Notes: a model not told the origin generated them from the sequence alone. 64,000 nt of DNA from Streptomyces sp. 840.1 (GCF_003751445.1 NZ_RJUU01000001.1:5260001-5324000), one strand, 5' to 3'. Counted from the first letter of the stretch, positions 1-8,173 are shown. Program-made: numbers and translations.

Positions 1-1357
1 GCCGAGGGCGGGCTTCCTCCTGCTGTTCGTGGAAAATCCGCCGCTGGGTAAGCCGCTGCTCGTCCTGAGCGTCTTCGCTGCCCCGCTCGTCGACGGCCAG
101 CTGGTTCTCGGCGCGCAGCCCCGGGGTGCGCCAAGCGATCGCGAGATCTTCCTCGTGGAGGCGCGCGCAGACGGCGAACAGCTTCCGGGACATACCGAGA
201 TGTACCTCGGTGCTGGGGATACGACAGGTGAGGAAGTCGTCGATCCCCCAGGAACGGATCTGGGCACGTGAGAGGTGCGACTTGCCGTGAAGTGCCGCTC
301 CGCGGAGGTCGTCCCGCATGGCGAGGGTGCGGTCGTCCTTCTCCAGCGGTGTGGTCAGTCCGTGGCGTCGGTGGCGCGAAGTGCGGTCGGCCGGCACCGG
401 CACCGTGCGCAACTGCGAGGCCGACGCGGAGCGCAGCGCCAGGTAGACGAGCATCTGGGCGCGGGCCGCGCCGATGAGCGCGTCGTCGTTCTCGCCGAGG
501 TGGTCTTCGAGGTTGCCCTCGCCCACTGCTGCCTCGCCGTCGGGGTCGGATCCGGCCGGGGGAAGGGGCGGCTGGCCGGGGTACAGCGCGTGGTCGATAG
601 TCAGGAACAGGTCGTCCCCGGGCCGCACGGCGGCTCCAACCAGGACGCTGCGGTGCGCGTACGAGCCGAGGACCTTGCTCCCGGCCCCCAGCTGCGCCCA
701 CCCGTCGCGCAGGGTTTTGAAGTCGCAGATACCGCCCTTGGCCTCGATCAGCCAGTACACCTTCTCCGCCTCGTGCCGTCCCCACAGGTCCGGCAGCTTC
801 CTCTTGGGGTCCTTGAAGGTGGCGCTCAGGGCGGGGATGGGGCCGCCGAGTTCGAGGTGCTCGGTCTGCCCCAGACCCAGCAGCGAGCGGCAGACCCACT
901 CGGTCATCGTCATGCCCAGCCGGTAGGCGGCAGCGCTCTTCGCGGTGCGCTCGGTGCCGTACGCGTAGACCGGGTTCAGCGTCAGGCGCTGGCCCGTGGC
1001 ACCCGGCACGGGGGGCTGATGCTCGAAGGGGTGCGCACCGAGGTAGGCATACAACGGGGCGACTCGGGCGACGAGCTCCCCGTGTGCGTACTGCGGCTGG
1101 TTCTGCAGGTGCGGGGTGATGTCGCGGCCGACCTCAGTGGCCGCCTTGATGATCTCCCGCCACGTGGTGGTCGGGGCATACCAGCCGTCCGCCTTCGGGA
1201 ACCCGTCCGTCGCGCTCCACGCCTTGTGCTCGGCCGTCCGCCACTGCTTCCTGGGCTTGGCCGCAGGCCCGGTACGAAACAGGACCGGTATGTCGAAGCT
1301 GTCGGCGTAGGTGAGTGGCGGCTCGTCGGGGACGTGCGCGGGGATCATCGGCGTCAT
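1..1357 (-). CDS. Hypothetical protein with PD-(D/E)xK nuclease-like motif (partial, runs off left edge)
   Basis: An uninterrupted reading frame runs leftward from an ATG at 1357 (alternative ATG at 1348) off the window edge, so at least 452 residues are present and the C-terminus is missing. Codon use is typical of the genome, with G/C in third positions. I do not recognise the family as a whole. The middle of the protein has PDLWG, about ten residues, then WLIEAKGG. This spacing matches the PD-x(n)-E-x-K signature of the restriction-endonuclease-like nuclease fold. A hydrophobic strand and DFKTLRDGWAQLG follow. The gene lies in a mobile-element-rich stretch, so a defence or DNA-processing role is possible, but this is inference from one motif. 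Confidence 0.6.
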   Translation of the reverse strand, partial: MTPMIPAHVPDEPPLTYADSFDIPVLFRTGPAAKPRKQWRTAEHKAWSATDGFPKADGWYAPTTTWREIIKAATEVGRDITPHLQNQPQYAHGELVARVAPLYAYLGAHPFEHQPPVPGATGQRLTLNPVYAYGTERTAKSAAAYRLGMTMTEWVCRSLLGLGQTEHLELGGPIPALSATFKDPKRKLPDLWGRHEAEKVYWLIEAKGGICDFKTLRDGWAQLGAGSKVLGSYAHRSVLVGAAVRPGDDLFLTIDHALYPGQPPLPPAGSDPDGEAAVGEGNLEDHLGENDDALIGAARAQMLVYLALRSASASQLRTVPVPADRTSRHRRHGLTTPLEKDDRTLAMRDDLRGAALHGKSHLSRAQIRSWGIDDFLTCRIPSTEVHLGMSRKLFAVCARLHEEDLAIAWRTPGLRAENQLAVDERGSEDAQDEQRLTQRRIFHEQQEEARPR

Positions 1358-1471
1358 GGGGCAACCCTGGCACGAGCCTCGACGCCCCGGGGACCAGGCG
1401 GCGGGCTCCGGCCCCGCTCGACGGCTACCCGCCGCCGTCTTTGGGCTGCTTCGCGTGGCTAGGCCTTGGGA

Positions 1472-2093
1472 GTGACCGACCTTTCCACGCTGCTCGGAGA
1501 CCCCTCCGAGCAGCGTCTGTGTATCTCCTACACCGACGATCTCGCGATGCCCCACAGGCCGACACGCTGGAGCGGTGGGACGTGGCCGTCATCCATGAGG
1601 AGAGGATGGTTGGGTCGATCAGCTTCTATCGGGTGCATCTCGACCGGGGCATGAACGCGGTCCGGGTCATGGAGGAGGCGTCCGAAGAGCTCGACGAGAT
1701 TGCCCAGGCCCTGCTGGATTCCGAGGACAGGAAACTTCACCGAGGACGCTGGCGGGTGGCTTCCGTATGTGGGTTCCTCCCTGCTCGTCATGGACAAAGT
1801 GACCCTGGATGAGCCGTGGCGCGGGCACGGCTCGGCACCATCCTCGCCACGGAGGCGATCCACAGGCTCACGACTGGCTGCCGGGCCGTCGCGTGCCCGC
1901 CCGGTGTGACCGACTTCAGCAGCGACCGCCTGAGGAACCGGACGGAGTGGAACCGGGTGACCGCCAAGATCGCCAAAGGATGGGCCAGCATCGGGTTCCG
2001 CCTCTACCAGGGCAACATCTACCTCCTCTCCCCGGGGCTCGCTGGAGCTGGAGGAGCAGCGCGGGGCGATGAGAGAGCGACTTGCAGAGCTAG
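1472..2093 (+). pseudogene. GNAT-like acetyltransferase pseudogene, multiply frameshifted
   Basis: Coding-like sequence starts around GTG 1472 (VTDLSTLLGDPSEQR) and continues by switching reading frame at about 1550, 1720, 1815 and 2040. Joined, the pieces give a protein with VAVIHEERMVGSISFYRVHL and SSLLVMDKVTLDEPWRGHG, then LGTILATEAIHRL. The latter resembles the beta4-alpha3 acetyl-CoA-binding motif (R/QxxGxG/A) of GNAT acetyltransferases. The last readable stretch (ELEEQRGAMRERLAEL) ends directly at the left end of the IS481 element. Four frame changes mean the gene is dead, unless the assembly is poor here. The GNAT assignment rests on the motif only. Confidence 0.55.
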
Positions 2094-3156
2094 TTGTTCT
2101 GTCCACGGAGGTTGGTGACAGGTTCACGGTGGGGTGATCTTGAACGAGTGAGGGCCTTCCGGGTTCGGTGTGGATTGCGACGTCTACACCGACCAGAAAG
2201 GCCCTCGTGCCCCACCGTAATGCACCCCTGACCGAGACCGGACGTCTGCGTCTGGCCCGCTGCGTCGTGGACGACGGCTGGCCTCTGCGTCGGGCCGCCG
2301 AACGCTTCCAGGTCTCCCCGACCACCGCCCAGCGATGGGCTGTCCGCTACCGCGAGCAGGGCGAGGCCGGGATGGCCGACCGCTCGTCCCGGCCCCACCA
2401 CAGCCCGTCCCGGACCCCGACCCGCACCGAATGCCGGATCATCAAGGTCCGCGTCCTGCGCCGCTGGGGGCCGGCCCGCATCGCCTACCTCCTCGGCCTG
2501 AACCCCGCCACCGTCCACCGCGTCCTGACCCGCTACCGCCTCGCCCGGCTCACCCACCTGGACCGGGCCACCGGCCGGGTGATCCGACGCTACGAGCGTG
2601 ACCGGCCCGGCGAGCTGGTACACGTCGATATCAAGAAGCTCGGCAACATCCCCGACGGCGGCGGCCACAAGACCCTCGGACGCCCGGCCGGCCGCAAGAC
2701 CCGCTCCGGCGCCGGCAACAGCTACCTCCACAACGCCGTCGACGACCACTCCCGCCTCGCCTACAGCGAGATCCACCCCGACGAGAAGAAGGAAACCGCC
2801 GTCGGCTTCTGGACGCGGGCCCACGCGTTCTTCACCCGGGCCGGGATCACCGTCGAACGTGTCCTCACCGACAACGGCGCCTGCTACAAATCCCACCTCT
2901 GGCGCACCTCCCTTGCGGAGGAAGGCATTTCACACAAACGCACCCGCCCCTACCGGCCCCAGACCAACGGGAAGGTCGAGCGCTTCAACCGCACCCTCCT
3001 GGACGAATGGGCCTACGCCAAGCCCTACCGCAGCGAGGCCGAACGACGCGCCGCCTACCCCGCCTGGCTCCACACCTACAATCACCACCGCGGACACACC
3101 GCGCTCAAGGGCCAACCACCCGCCAGCCGCGTCCCCAACCTCACAGGACAGAACAC
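2094..3156 (+). mobile_element. IS481-family insertion sequence, apparently intact
   Basis: Terminal inverted repeats start TGTTCTGTCC at 2095 and end with its complement at 3146-3155. They extend to about 21 bp (AGGTTGG is also shared) with four internal mismatches. The element is flanked by CTAG at 2090-2093 and CTAG at 3157-3160, the target known for IS481 relatives. The bases outside CTAG differ between sides (gCTAGt versus cCTAGg), and the flanking genes differ too (GNAT pseudogene left, IS1380 remnant right). The element therefore probably took part in a deletion or recombination after insertion. Confidence 0.85.
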
Positions 3157-3160
3157 CTAG
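2207..3160 (+). CDS. IS481-family transposase
   Basis: DDE transposase of 317 residues starting at GTG 2207. The N-terminus has a helix-turn-helix (TETGRLRLARCVVDDGWPLR, then SPTTAQRWAVRYREQG) and a second DNA-binding domain (ARIAYLLGLNPATVHRVL). The catalytic core shows VHVDIKKLG (first Asp), VLTDNGACYKS (second Asp) and NGKVERFNRTLLDEW (Glu), in the order and spacing of the family. Length is normal and no frameshift is seen, so it may still be active. The TAG stop lies in the CTAG target copy, just outside the inverted repeat, so the host target site supplies the stop codon. Confidence 0.9.
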   Translation: MPHRNAPLTETGRLRLARCVVDDGWPLRRAAERFQVSPTTAQRWAVRYREQGEAGMADRSSRPHHSPSRTPTRTECRIIKVRVLRRWGPARIAYLLGLNPATVHRVLTRYRLARLTHLDRATGRVIRRYERDRPGELVHVDIKKLGNIPDGGGHKTLGRPAGRKTRSGAGNSYLHNAVDDHSRLAYSEIHPDEKKETAVGFWTRAHAFFTRAGITVERVLTDNGACYKSHLWRTSLAEEGISHKRTRPYRPQTNGKVERFNRTLLDEWAYAKPYRSEAERRAAYPAWLHTYNHHRGHTALKGQPPASRVPNLTGQNT

Positions 3161-3417
3161 GCCGCTTCCCCTCCCGCACTTCCCGGTGAACGCGGCCTGG
3201 CTGGAGCTGTCCCTGGCCGCTATCGACCTGCTCGCGTGGACCCGCACTCTGCTGCTGGACGGCGACCTCGCCGCCGCCGAATCCAAGAAACTCCGCTACC
3301 GGCTCCTGCCCGTCGCCGACCGCCTCACCCGCGGCGGCCGCCGCCTGCACTTGCGGATCACCAGAACCTGGCCCTGGCGGAATGAACTCGCTGTCGCCTT
3401 CCACCGTCTTGCCGCAT
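3161..3417 (+). pseudogene. IS1380-family transposase C-terminal remnant
   Basis: Between the IS481 and IS3 elements an open frame encodes NAAWLELSLAAIDLLAWT, AAESKKLRYRLLPVADRL and RGGRRLHLRITRTWPW, ending FHRLAALN. This is the typical C-terminal end of actinobacterial IS1380-family transposases. There is no N-terminal part or catalytic core: the left side is cut by IS481 and the right side by the IS3-family end at 3418. It is a fossil of an older insertion now sandwiched by younger ones. Confidence 0.75.
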
Positions 3418-3467
3418 TGAACCGTTCCGGGTTCGATAGAGACTCGATTCCGTGAAGGGATCGAGTC

Positions 3468-3794
3468 ATGGCGCGTCCTTCCTCCTATCTCGTTGAGCTG
3501 CGCAAACGAGCGGTCCGTATCCTCACCGAGGCCCGTAGTGACTATCCGAACGAGTCAGCCGCCGTGAGGGCGGTAGCCCAGAAACTCGGGATCGGTTCGG
3601 CCGAGACCCTGCGGAACTGGGTGAAGCGGGACGAGATCGACTCCGGGAAGCGTCCAGGGACGACCACGGAGGAGTCCGCGCGGATCAAGGCGATGCAGAA
3701 GGAGATCGCCGAGCTGAAGCGGGCGAACGACATCCTGAAGGCTGCGGCGTCTTTCTTCGCGGCCGAGCTCGACCGGCCACACGCGCGCTCGTAG
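3468..3794 (+). CDS. IS3-family transposase OrfA
   Basis: OrfA of 108 residues begins ATG at 3468 with MARPSSYLVELRKRAVRILT. The N-terminal helix-turn-helix (AVRAVAQKLGIGSAETLRNW) binds the element's ends in this family. The C-terminal stretch (IKAMQKEIAELKRANDILKA) is the leucine-zipper-like oligomerisation segment. Length and layout are normal. Its end overlaps the start of the orfB frame at 3791, where family members use programmed frameshifting to make the fused OrfAB transposase. Confidence 0.85.
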   Translation: MARPSSYLVELRKRAVRILTEARSDYPNESAAVRAVAQKLGIGSAETLRNWVKRDEIDSGKRPGTTTEESARIKAMQKEIAELKRANDILKAAASFFAAELDRPHARS

Positions 3795-4714
3795 CGTTCA
3801 TCGACGAGCACCGGGCCCGCTTCGGCGGTGTCGAGCCGATCTGCCGCGTGCTCACCGAGCACGACTGCAAGATCGCCCCCTCCGCCTATTACGCCCACCG
3901 CAAGCGGCTCCAGCCCCGTCCGCCCGCACGGTCCGCGATGCCGAGCTGAAGCCGCTCATCCGGGAGATCTTCGAGTCCAACTACCGTGTCTACGGGGCCA
4001 GGAAGGTCTGGCGCGAGCTGCATCGCCGGGGCCACGTCGTGGCCCGGTGCACTGTTGAACGCCTGATGCGGGAGCTCGGCGTCTCCGGCGCGGTTCGCGG
4101 AAAGAAGGTCATCACCACGATGGCGGACAGCTCCGTCGAGCGGGCGCCGGACCTGCTGGACCGCAAGTTCGTCGCGCCGGCTCCGAACCGCTGCTGGGGC
4201 GCGGACTTCACACACGTCAGTACCTGGTCGGGAGTCGTCTACGTCGCCTTCGTCGTGGACACCTTCTCCCGCCGGATCGTCGGCTGGGCCGCCGCCCTGT
4301 CGAAGGAGACACGGCTCGTCCTGGACGCCCTGGACACGGTGGCAACGCGACCGCAACGAACAGCCGCATCAGCGGCGCGAGTTGATACATCATTCCGATG
4401 CCGGGTCGCGATATACGAGTTTCCGGCTCGCCGAGCACCTGGACGCCGTCGGCATCGCGGCCTCGATCGGCTCGGTCGGCGACGCCTACGATAACGCTCT
4501 CATGGAGAGCGCGATCGGTCTGTTCAAGACCGAGCTGGTCAAGCCCCGACGTCCATGGAAGACGCTTTCCCAGGTCGAACTCGCCACCGCCGAGTGGATC
4601 GACTGGTACTGCCATCGCTGACTCCACGGTGAGATCGGGCACATCCCACCAGTCGAATATGAGAACAAATACTACCTCGCGACCCCGGAACCCCAGGTCA
4701 CGACCACAGTCTGA
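3791..4714 (+). pseudogene. IS3-family transposase OrfB, broken (two frameshifts and one stop)
   Basis: OrfB can be read in pieces: VAFIDEHRARFGGVEPIC from 3791, then a frame change near 3925 into AELKPLIREIFESNYRVYGA. The DDE core WGADFTHVSTWSGVVYVAF carries the first Asp. A second frame change near 4340 leads into LIHHSDAGSRYTSFRLAEHL (second Asp) and DNALMESAIGLFKTELV (Glu). An in-frame TGA at 4619 interrupts CHR-stop-LHGEIGHIPP, and the natural end is TGA at 4712. All catalytic residues remain, but the chain cannot be made as one protein. Confidence 0.85.
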
Positions 4715-4741
4715 AGTCTCTAAAGAACCCGGAACGGTTCA

Positions 4742-4795
4742 GTCCTGGCCGAGCTGATGGACAGCGATGCGGAGATCCTGGACTACCTGAAGTGA
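4742..4795 (+). pseudogene. Antitoxin C-terminal remnant (17 codons)
   Basis: Right of the IS3 end, 17 codons remain open: VLAELMDSDAEILDYLK followed by TGA at 4793. They overlap the GTG of the Doc toxin by 4 bp (GTGA), the usual antitoxin-toxin layout. The 5' part of the gene is gone. The identity as an antitoxin is inferred only from position and coupling to the toxin. Confidence 0.55.
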
Positions 4796-5187
4796 CCCAC
4801 GTGCGCTACATCCATATCGACGAGATCCTGGCCATCGCTCGCACGGTCAACGACACCGAGCACAGCGTGGGTGACATGGGACTTTTGGTGTCAGCGATCG
4901 AACGGCCCCGGACGAACGTATTCGGGGCCGAGCTGTATCCCACGCTGCACGAGAAGGCGGCGGCGGCACTGCTGCACTCCGTCGCTCGCAATCACGCGCG
5001 GATCGACGGCAATAAGCGCAACGCCTGGCTTGCCATGCGTGTCTTCTTGCGGTTCAACGGTGGCAGCGCCAGTACCGCCCCGCCACCCGTCTCCGCGGCT
5101 GGCCCGTTCGTTGAGGGAGTCGCGCAGGACAACATCGATGTACCGGCTATTACCAAGCGCCTGTCGACCTGGTTCCCCGTTTCCTGA
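4792..5187 (+). CDS. doc: Doc/Fic-family toxin, antitoxin lost
   Basis: Protein of 131 residues in the Doc size range, starting GTG 4792 within GTGA. Doc toxins use a Fic fold to phosphorylate EF-Tu and are held in check by the C-terminus of a Phd-type antitoxin. The Fic motif here reads NHARIDGNKRNAW: the histidine, the D-G-N-K-R anion-binding loop and the following tryptophan are present. The third motif position, usually hydrophobic (HALVDGNKR-type in actinobacterial Doc proteins, from memory), is arginine. Together with loss of most of the antitoxin, this suggests the toxin is weakened or silent. Its original promoter lay upstream of the IS3 insertion. Confidence 0.8.
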   Translation: MTHVRYIHIDEILAIARTVNDTEHSVGDMGLLVSAIERPRTNVFGAELYPTLHEKAAAALLHSVARNHARIDGNKRNAWLAMRVFLRFNGGSASTAPPPVSAAGPFVEGVAQDNIDVPAITKRLSTWFPVS

Positions 5188-5552
5188 CGTTAGACGTCGG
5201 GGGTACGGGGCCGAATGAGGTTCTGGGAGCGGTGCTGGCTTCCGGCAGTCCGCCGGGGGACTGACCCGTTCGTTCAGCGGGTGGATTCGTGTGCTTTCGC
5301 GAGACGGGGCAGCGGGTCCGCTCGGCGCGCGAATGGCGTCCCACGCGCCTTCTCGTTTGGGCGGCAGGCAAGGCCCACATTGGCTACGGCGGTCTCTTCC
5401 CAACCAACACCCGCCCCTGCTTTCCCGGCGGTTACGGAACGCGCTGTCAGTGCCCCTCACACCCCCGTGCGCACTGAGCCGGTCCTCTCGCCTCCAACAA
5501 GTTGTGTCTGCGGTATCCACCGTCCACGTCCACAGCTTGGAGGGGGGACAAG
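5188..5552. other. Gap without a recognisable gene
   Basis: I see no convincing coding sequence. Several short overlapping open frames exist because of high GC, but none has a ribosome binding site together with a plausible protein. The stretch is probably mobile-element junk between the Doc gene and the restriction-enzyme fragment. Confidence 0.5.
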
Positions 5553-5860
5553 GTGCCGGGGGAATGGATACGGGCTCTCGTGGCGGACTTTGGATCCGAG
5601 TGCAGGGAGCGTCTGCGGGTCAGCGACACGGAGGCGTCCATCAGCCAACCGGTGGCGAAGCTTGTGGGAACATTCGGGGCGCGCCGGAAGCTGAGTCCTC
5701 GCCTTCTTCCTGAGTATCCCTTGCCCGAGGCCCGGGTGCGTCCGGACTACGCGGTGGAGACATCGGGGCGCATCACCGGCTTCCTGAAACTGGAGGTGCC
5801 AGGGCACGACGTCACACTCGACGGCTATACGAAGCGGGACCGGGAGCAGTGGGAGCTGAT
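5553..5860 (+). pseudogene. N-terminal fragment of a type ISP-like restriction-modification enzyme
   Basis: GTG 5553, preceded by GGAGGGGG, opens a frame reading VPGEWIRALVADFGSECRER, then VRPDYAVETSGRITGFLKLE and YTKRDREQWELM. This resembles the N-terminal nuclease domain of large restriction-modification proteins, where RPDYAV...GyiEvKaPG...KQWEkLk is typical (from memory). The expected E-x-K is replaced (KLEVPG), and similarity stops near 5860, where the frame becomes antisense to a hydrolase pseudogene and ends at 6062. Complete family members exceed 1,000 residues. This is a short, probably inactive remnant. Confidence 0.5.
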
Positions 5861-6370
5861 GCGGACCGCGGTGGCCCGGTGCCAGTCCGGTTCCTGCGGG
5901 CACAACTCTGGCGCGCAGGTGCGCCGGGACGAGGGCTCGTGCGGCGGGTCGGGGTTCTCATCGGTGGCCTCGGCAGCGTCGAAGGCCGGGACGCAGCCCG
6001 GCCCGTGCTCCGCGTCGTCGAAGTTGTCCAACCTGGCCTTCGGTGCGGGAGACGCCGTGTAGGCGTCGCTTCCCCAGTCCTGCAGGTCGGAGAAGATTGG
6101 GTGCGTGCCAGTCCTTCGTGCCCACGACGACGAGGACCTTCGGGGTCATCCCCTCGAAGGCGGTCGTGGCGAGCGGTGCGTAGGGCTGGGCCGCCGAGCC
6201 GTTCAGATCCGCGCCCCGGCCGGGCGCGGCGATCGCCGGCGGGCTCACGAACTGGTCGGCGCGCGCGACCAGTCGGCCGCCGAACCGCTCGGCGAAGAAG
6301 GAGGGTATCCCTTCGCCCTCCGATTGCCGAGCAGCCGTGGAGAACCGTACGGCGCACGTCGGCGGCGAAC
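5835..6370 (-). pseudogene. Alpha/beta-hydrolase-like pseudogene
   Basis: On the minus strand, pieces in different frames read GIPSFFAERFGGRLVARADQ, YAPLATTAFEGMTPKVLVVV, GTKDWHAP, then after a frame change LDNFDDAEHGPGCVPAFDAA and LCPQEPDWHRATA. This order (nucleophile-distal sheet, GxKDWHA, then AEHGLGG-like histidine and a C-terminal helix) resembles actinobacterial alpha/beta hydrolases. The N-terminal nucleophile elbow is missing and at least one frameshift is needed. The family name is tentative. Confidence 0.45.
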
Positions 6371-6438
6371 AGCCCGTCGTAGGAGGCAGGGCCGCACGGC
6401 TCCGTGGCCGATGCCACGGAGCCGCACGGCGGTTACCG

Positions 6439-6714
6439 TCAGAAGCCGACGCTCGGATCGTCCGTGTCCTCTTCCGGGTCCACGCTGTACAGCGGGCGGT
6501 CCTCGATCCCCAGGGCGCGCATCAGCTCGTTGGTCGGAATCCTGTACCTACGTCCGATGCGGAGGACGGGGCAGGGGAACTCGTGCTCGCGGATCAGCCG
6601 GTACGCGGTCGTTGAGCCGATTCCGAGTGCTCGGGCCGCCGTGCGCAGGTCCACTGCGACGGGCAGGTCGAACATCTCCGTGAAACTGAGGCGGCGCTCT
6701 GCCGGGTCCTTCAC
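6439..6714 (-). CDS. Helix-turn-helix (excisionase-like) DNA-binding protein
   Basis: Small protein of 91 residues starting GTG 6714, overlapping the upstream gene's stop by 4 bp (GTGA), so the two are translationally coupled. It contains a MerR/excisionase-type winged helix: VDLRTAARALGIGSTTAYRL, IREHEFPCPVLRIGRRYRIP and TNELMRALGIE. Such proteins bind DNA as recombination directionality factors or regulators. No integrase is visible nearby, so a regulatory role with its partner is as likely as an excisionase role. The acidic C-terminal tail (DPEEDTDDPSVGF) is unusual for excisionases. Confidence 0.75.
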   Translation of the reverse strand: MKDPAERRLSFTEMFDLPVAVDLRTAARALGIGSTTAYRLIREHEFPCPVLRIGRRYRIPTNELMRALGIEDRPLYSVDPEEDTDDPSVGF

Positions 6715-7478
6715 CCTCGCCTCCCCGCAGGGCGGACCGGCCGGGTGTCCGCGCGGCGCCCGAGCCGTCGCCTCTTCCCGGGGCTGTGACCCGCCGAACG
6801 GCCCTGCGATCCCTCGTCGGTGTCGATGAAGATTCCCTGTCGGCGCAGATGTTCCGGACGCACCCGGAAACGCAGCGGTGCGCACAGCCCGTCCGGGCCG
6901 TCCGGACGGTCGACCCGTACGTCCAGGCTCTCCGCCGCCGGAGCGTCCGCCTCCTCGCCGGACGCAGTGAGAGCGTGCTCCTCGGTGATGCGTTCGATCT
7001 TGGTGGAGGGAAGCTCCCGCAGCCCTTCCCGGGCGAGACGCCACGCCCTGGCGCGCGCCGCGTGCAGCAGGGAGGAGTCGGTGAGACAGCTCGCGCCGTC
7101 CCGATCCGCCAGCTTCTCCAGGAGAGTCAGGACCATCTCGGCCTCCACGTCCGACTGGTCGGCCCGCAGGCGAGTGCAGACCCGGTGGACCGTCCCGGTC
7201 AACCGGGGCAGGGTCAGCCAGATCGCCAGGAGTTTCCCCGTGCTGTCTGGAGTCAGGTCGCTCTGCGCCGTGCGGATGACCTCCTTCCAGACCGCGGTGG
7301 CGAACTTCGGGTCGAAGCCGGGGCCGTACAAGGCTTCGTGCGTCTCGGCGGCGGTCAGCCGGACCGGATCAGCCTCGTCGGCGTCCGTGGGGACGAGCAC
7401 GAAGACCGCGTCACTGGTCCGGGGATCGTCGAAGTGCCGCCTCACCGAGGCGAACGCACTGCTATGCGGTGGATACAT
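6711..7478 (-). CDS. Conserved hypothetical protein upstream of HTH gene
   Basis: Protein of 255 residues, ATG 7478 preceded by a GAAAGGA-type ribosome binding site. I do not recognise a named family. The first two thirds look globular and mostly helical (AVWKEVIRTAQSDLTPDSTG, TVHRVCTRLRADQSDVEAEM, LLHAARARAWRLAREGLREL), loosely reminiscent of sigma-factor-like or replication-associated helical bundles. The last 60 residues are Arg/Gly-rich and probably disordered. It forms a two-gene operon with the excisionase-like gene, which suggests joint function. No membrane segment or signal peptide is seen. Confidence 0.65.
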   Translation of the reverse strand: MYPPHSSAFASVRRHFDDPRTSDAVFVLVPTDADEADPVRLTAAETHEALYGPGFDPKFATAVWKEVIRTAQSDLTPDSTGKLLAIWLTLPRLTGTVHRVCTRLRADQSDVEAEMVLTLLEKLADRDGASCLTDSSLLHAARARAWRLAREGLRELPSTKIERITEEHALTASGEEADAPAAESLDVRVDRPDGPDGLCAPLRFRVRPEHLRRQGIFIDTDEGSQGRSAGHSPGKRRRLGRRADTRPVRPAGRRG

Positions 7479-7726
7479 CAGGAAATGTCCTTTCTTCGGA
7501 CTGCGAAAACCTGAGTCCGGAGGTGCTGGAGATACCGAGACGCTGGACGAGTGGGGGCGTACCGCCTTATATCCGCGTCAAGCGGAGACGAGTCCCATCA
7601 GCCTCGCTTTGATGCGTGAGCATGCGGTGGTGGTCTGCTCGACCAGGTAACGCCGCCTTTGACCATGAGCGTGTAACAAGCGAGGCATCCAGGCCGCGTG
7701 CTCGCCGTGACGAAGTTCGCGAGGCT

Positions 7727-7757
7727 CGTGGGTGCCCGTACAGAACGGGCACCCACG
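7727..7757 (-). terminator. Perfect 13-bp hairpin terminator
   Basis: CGTGGGTGCCCGT at 7727-7739 pairs perfectly with 7745-7757 around a 5-nt loop. It lies 11 bp after the stop of the small minus-strand ORF at 7769-7927, where a terminator would be expected. Confidence 0.7.
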
Positions 7758-7768
7758 AACTGTTGTAC

Positions 7769-7927
7769 TCAGGCGGTCTCGGAGGACGAGGTGTCCGGCG
7801 CCTCGGTGGGCGGGGTCGCCGGGGTGGTGTCCTCGGTCCGGACGGCCGCCCGCCGGCGGCGGCTCGGCGGCCAGTCGGGGGACTGGCGCAGACGGGCTGC
7901 CCGGCGGTTGCGCTGACGGCTGTTCAT
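7769..7927 (-). CDS. Small basic protein, 52 residues, unknown function
   Basis: ATG 7927 with AGAGGA about 13 bp upstream opens a 52-residue protein: MNSRQRNRRAARLRQSPDWP, then an Arg-rich stretch and a Thr/Pro/Glu-rich acidic tail (TPATPPTEAPDTSSSETA). A perfect hairpin follows the stop, which supports it as a real transcription unit. The basic head and acidic tail resemble nucleic-acid-binding or disordered accessory peptides, but I cannot assign a function. Confidence 0.45.
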   Translation of the reverse strand: MNSRQRNRRAARLRQSPDWPPSRRRRAAVRTEDTTPATPPTEAPDTSSSETA

Positions 7928-8173
7928 CGGGTTCGCGGTTCCTCTCTGATGAGTCGATGGATGACTAAGCCGCCGTTTCGTGCCTCTGCGAGCGGCTGGT
8001 GCCATCGTGCCCGGGGGTGAAGCGGGGCCGCAGAGCGAAAACTGAGGGATAACTGAGTCCCCGGGGGGCGTGAAGAAGCAAGCGCGTGTGAAGCAGCGCA
8101 GCGCGGCGCACAGATGAAGGAGCGCCGGCGAGAGGCCGGATCACTGATCTGCGACGCGGTGAGGGGGAGGGCG

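Larger units (their letters stand above)
3418..4741 (+). mobile_element. IS3-family insertion sequence, decayed
   Basis: The element has perfect 17-bp terminal inverted repeats: TGAACCGTTCCGGGTTC at 3418-3434 and its exact complement at 4725-4741. It contains an intact orfA and a broken orfB in the usual overlapping layout. No clear target duplication is visible next to the repeats. The left neighbour is an IS1380 remnant and the right neighbour is the 3' end of an antitoxin gene, so insertion or later recombination removed the DNA between. With orfB broken, movement would need help from another copy. Confidence 0.85.

Noticed and set aside
275..1462. 395-residue plus-strand open frame
   Set aside because: Antisense to the edge gene on the minus strand, whose codon use and motif are more protein-like; a GC-rich shadow.
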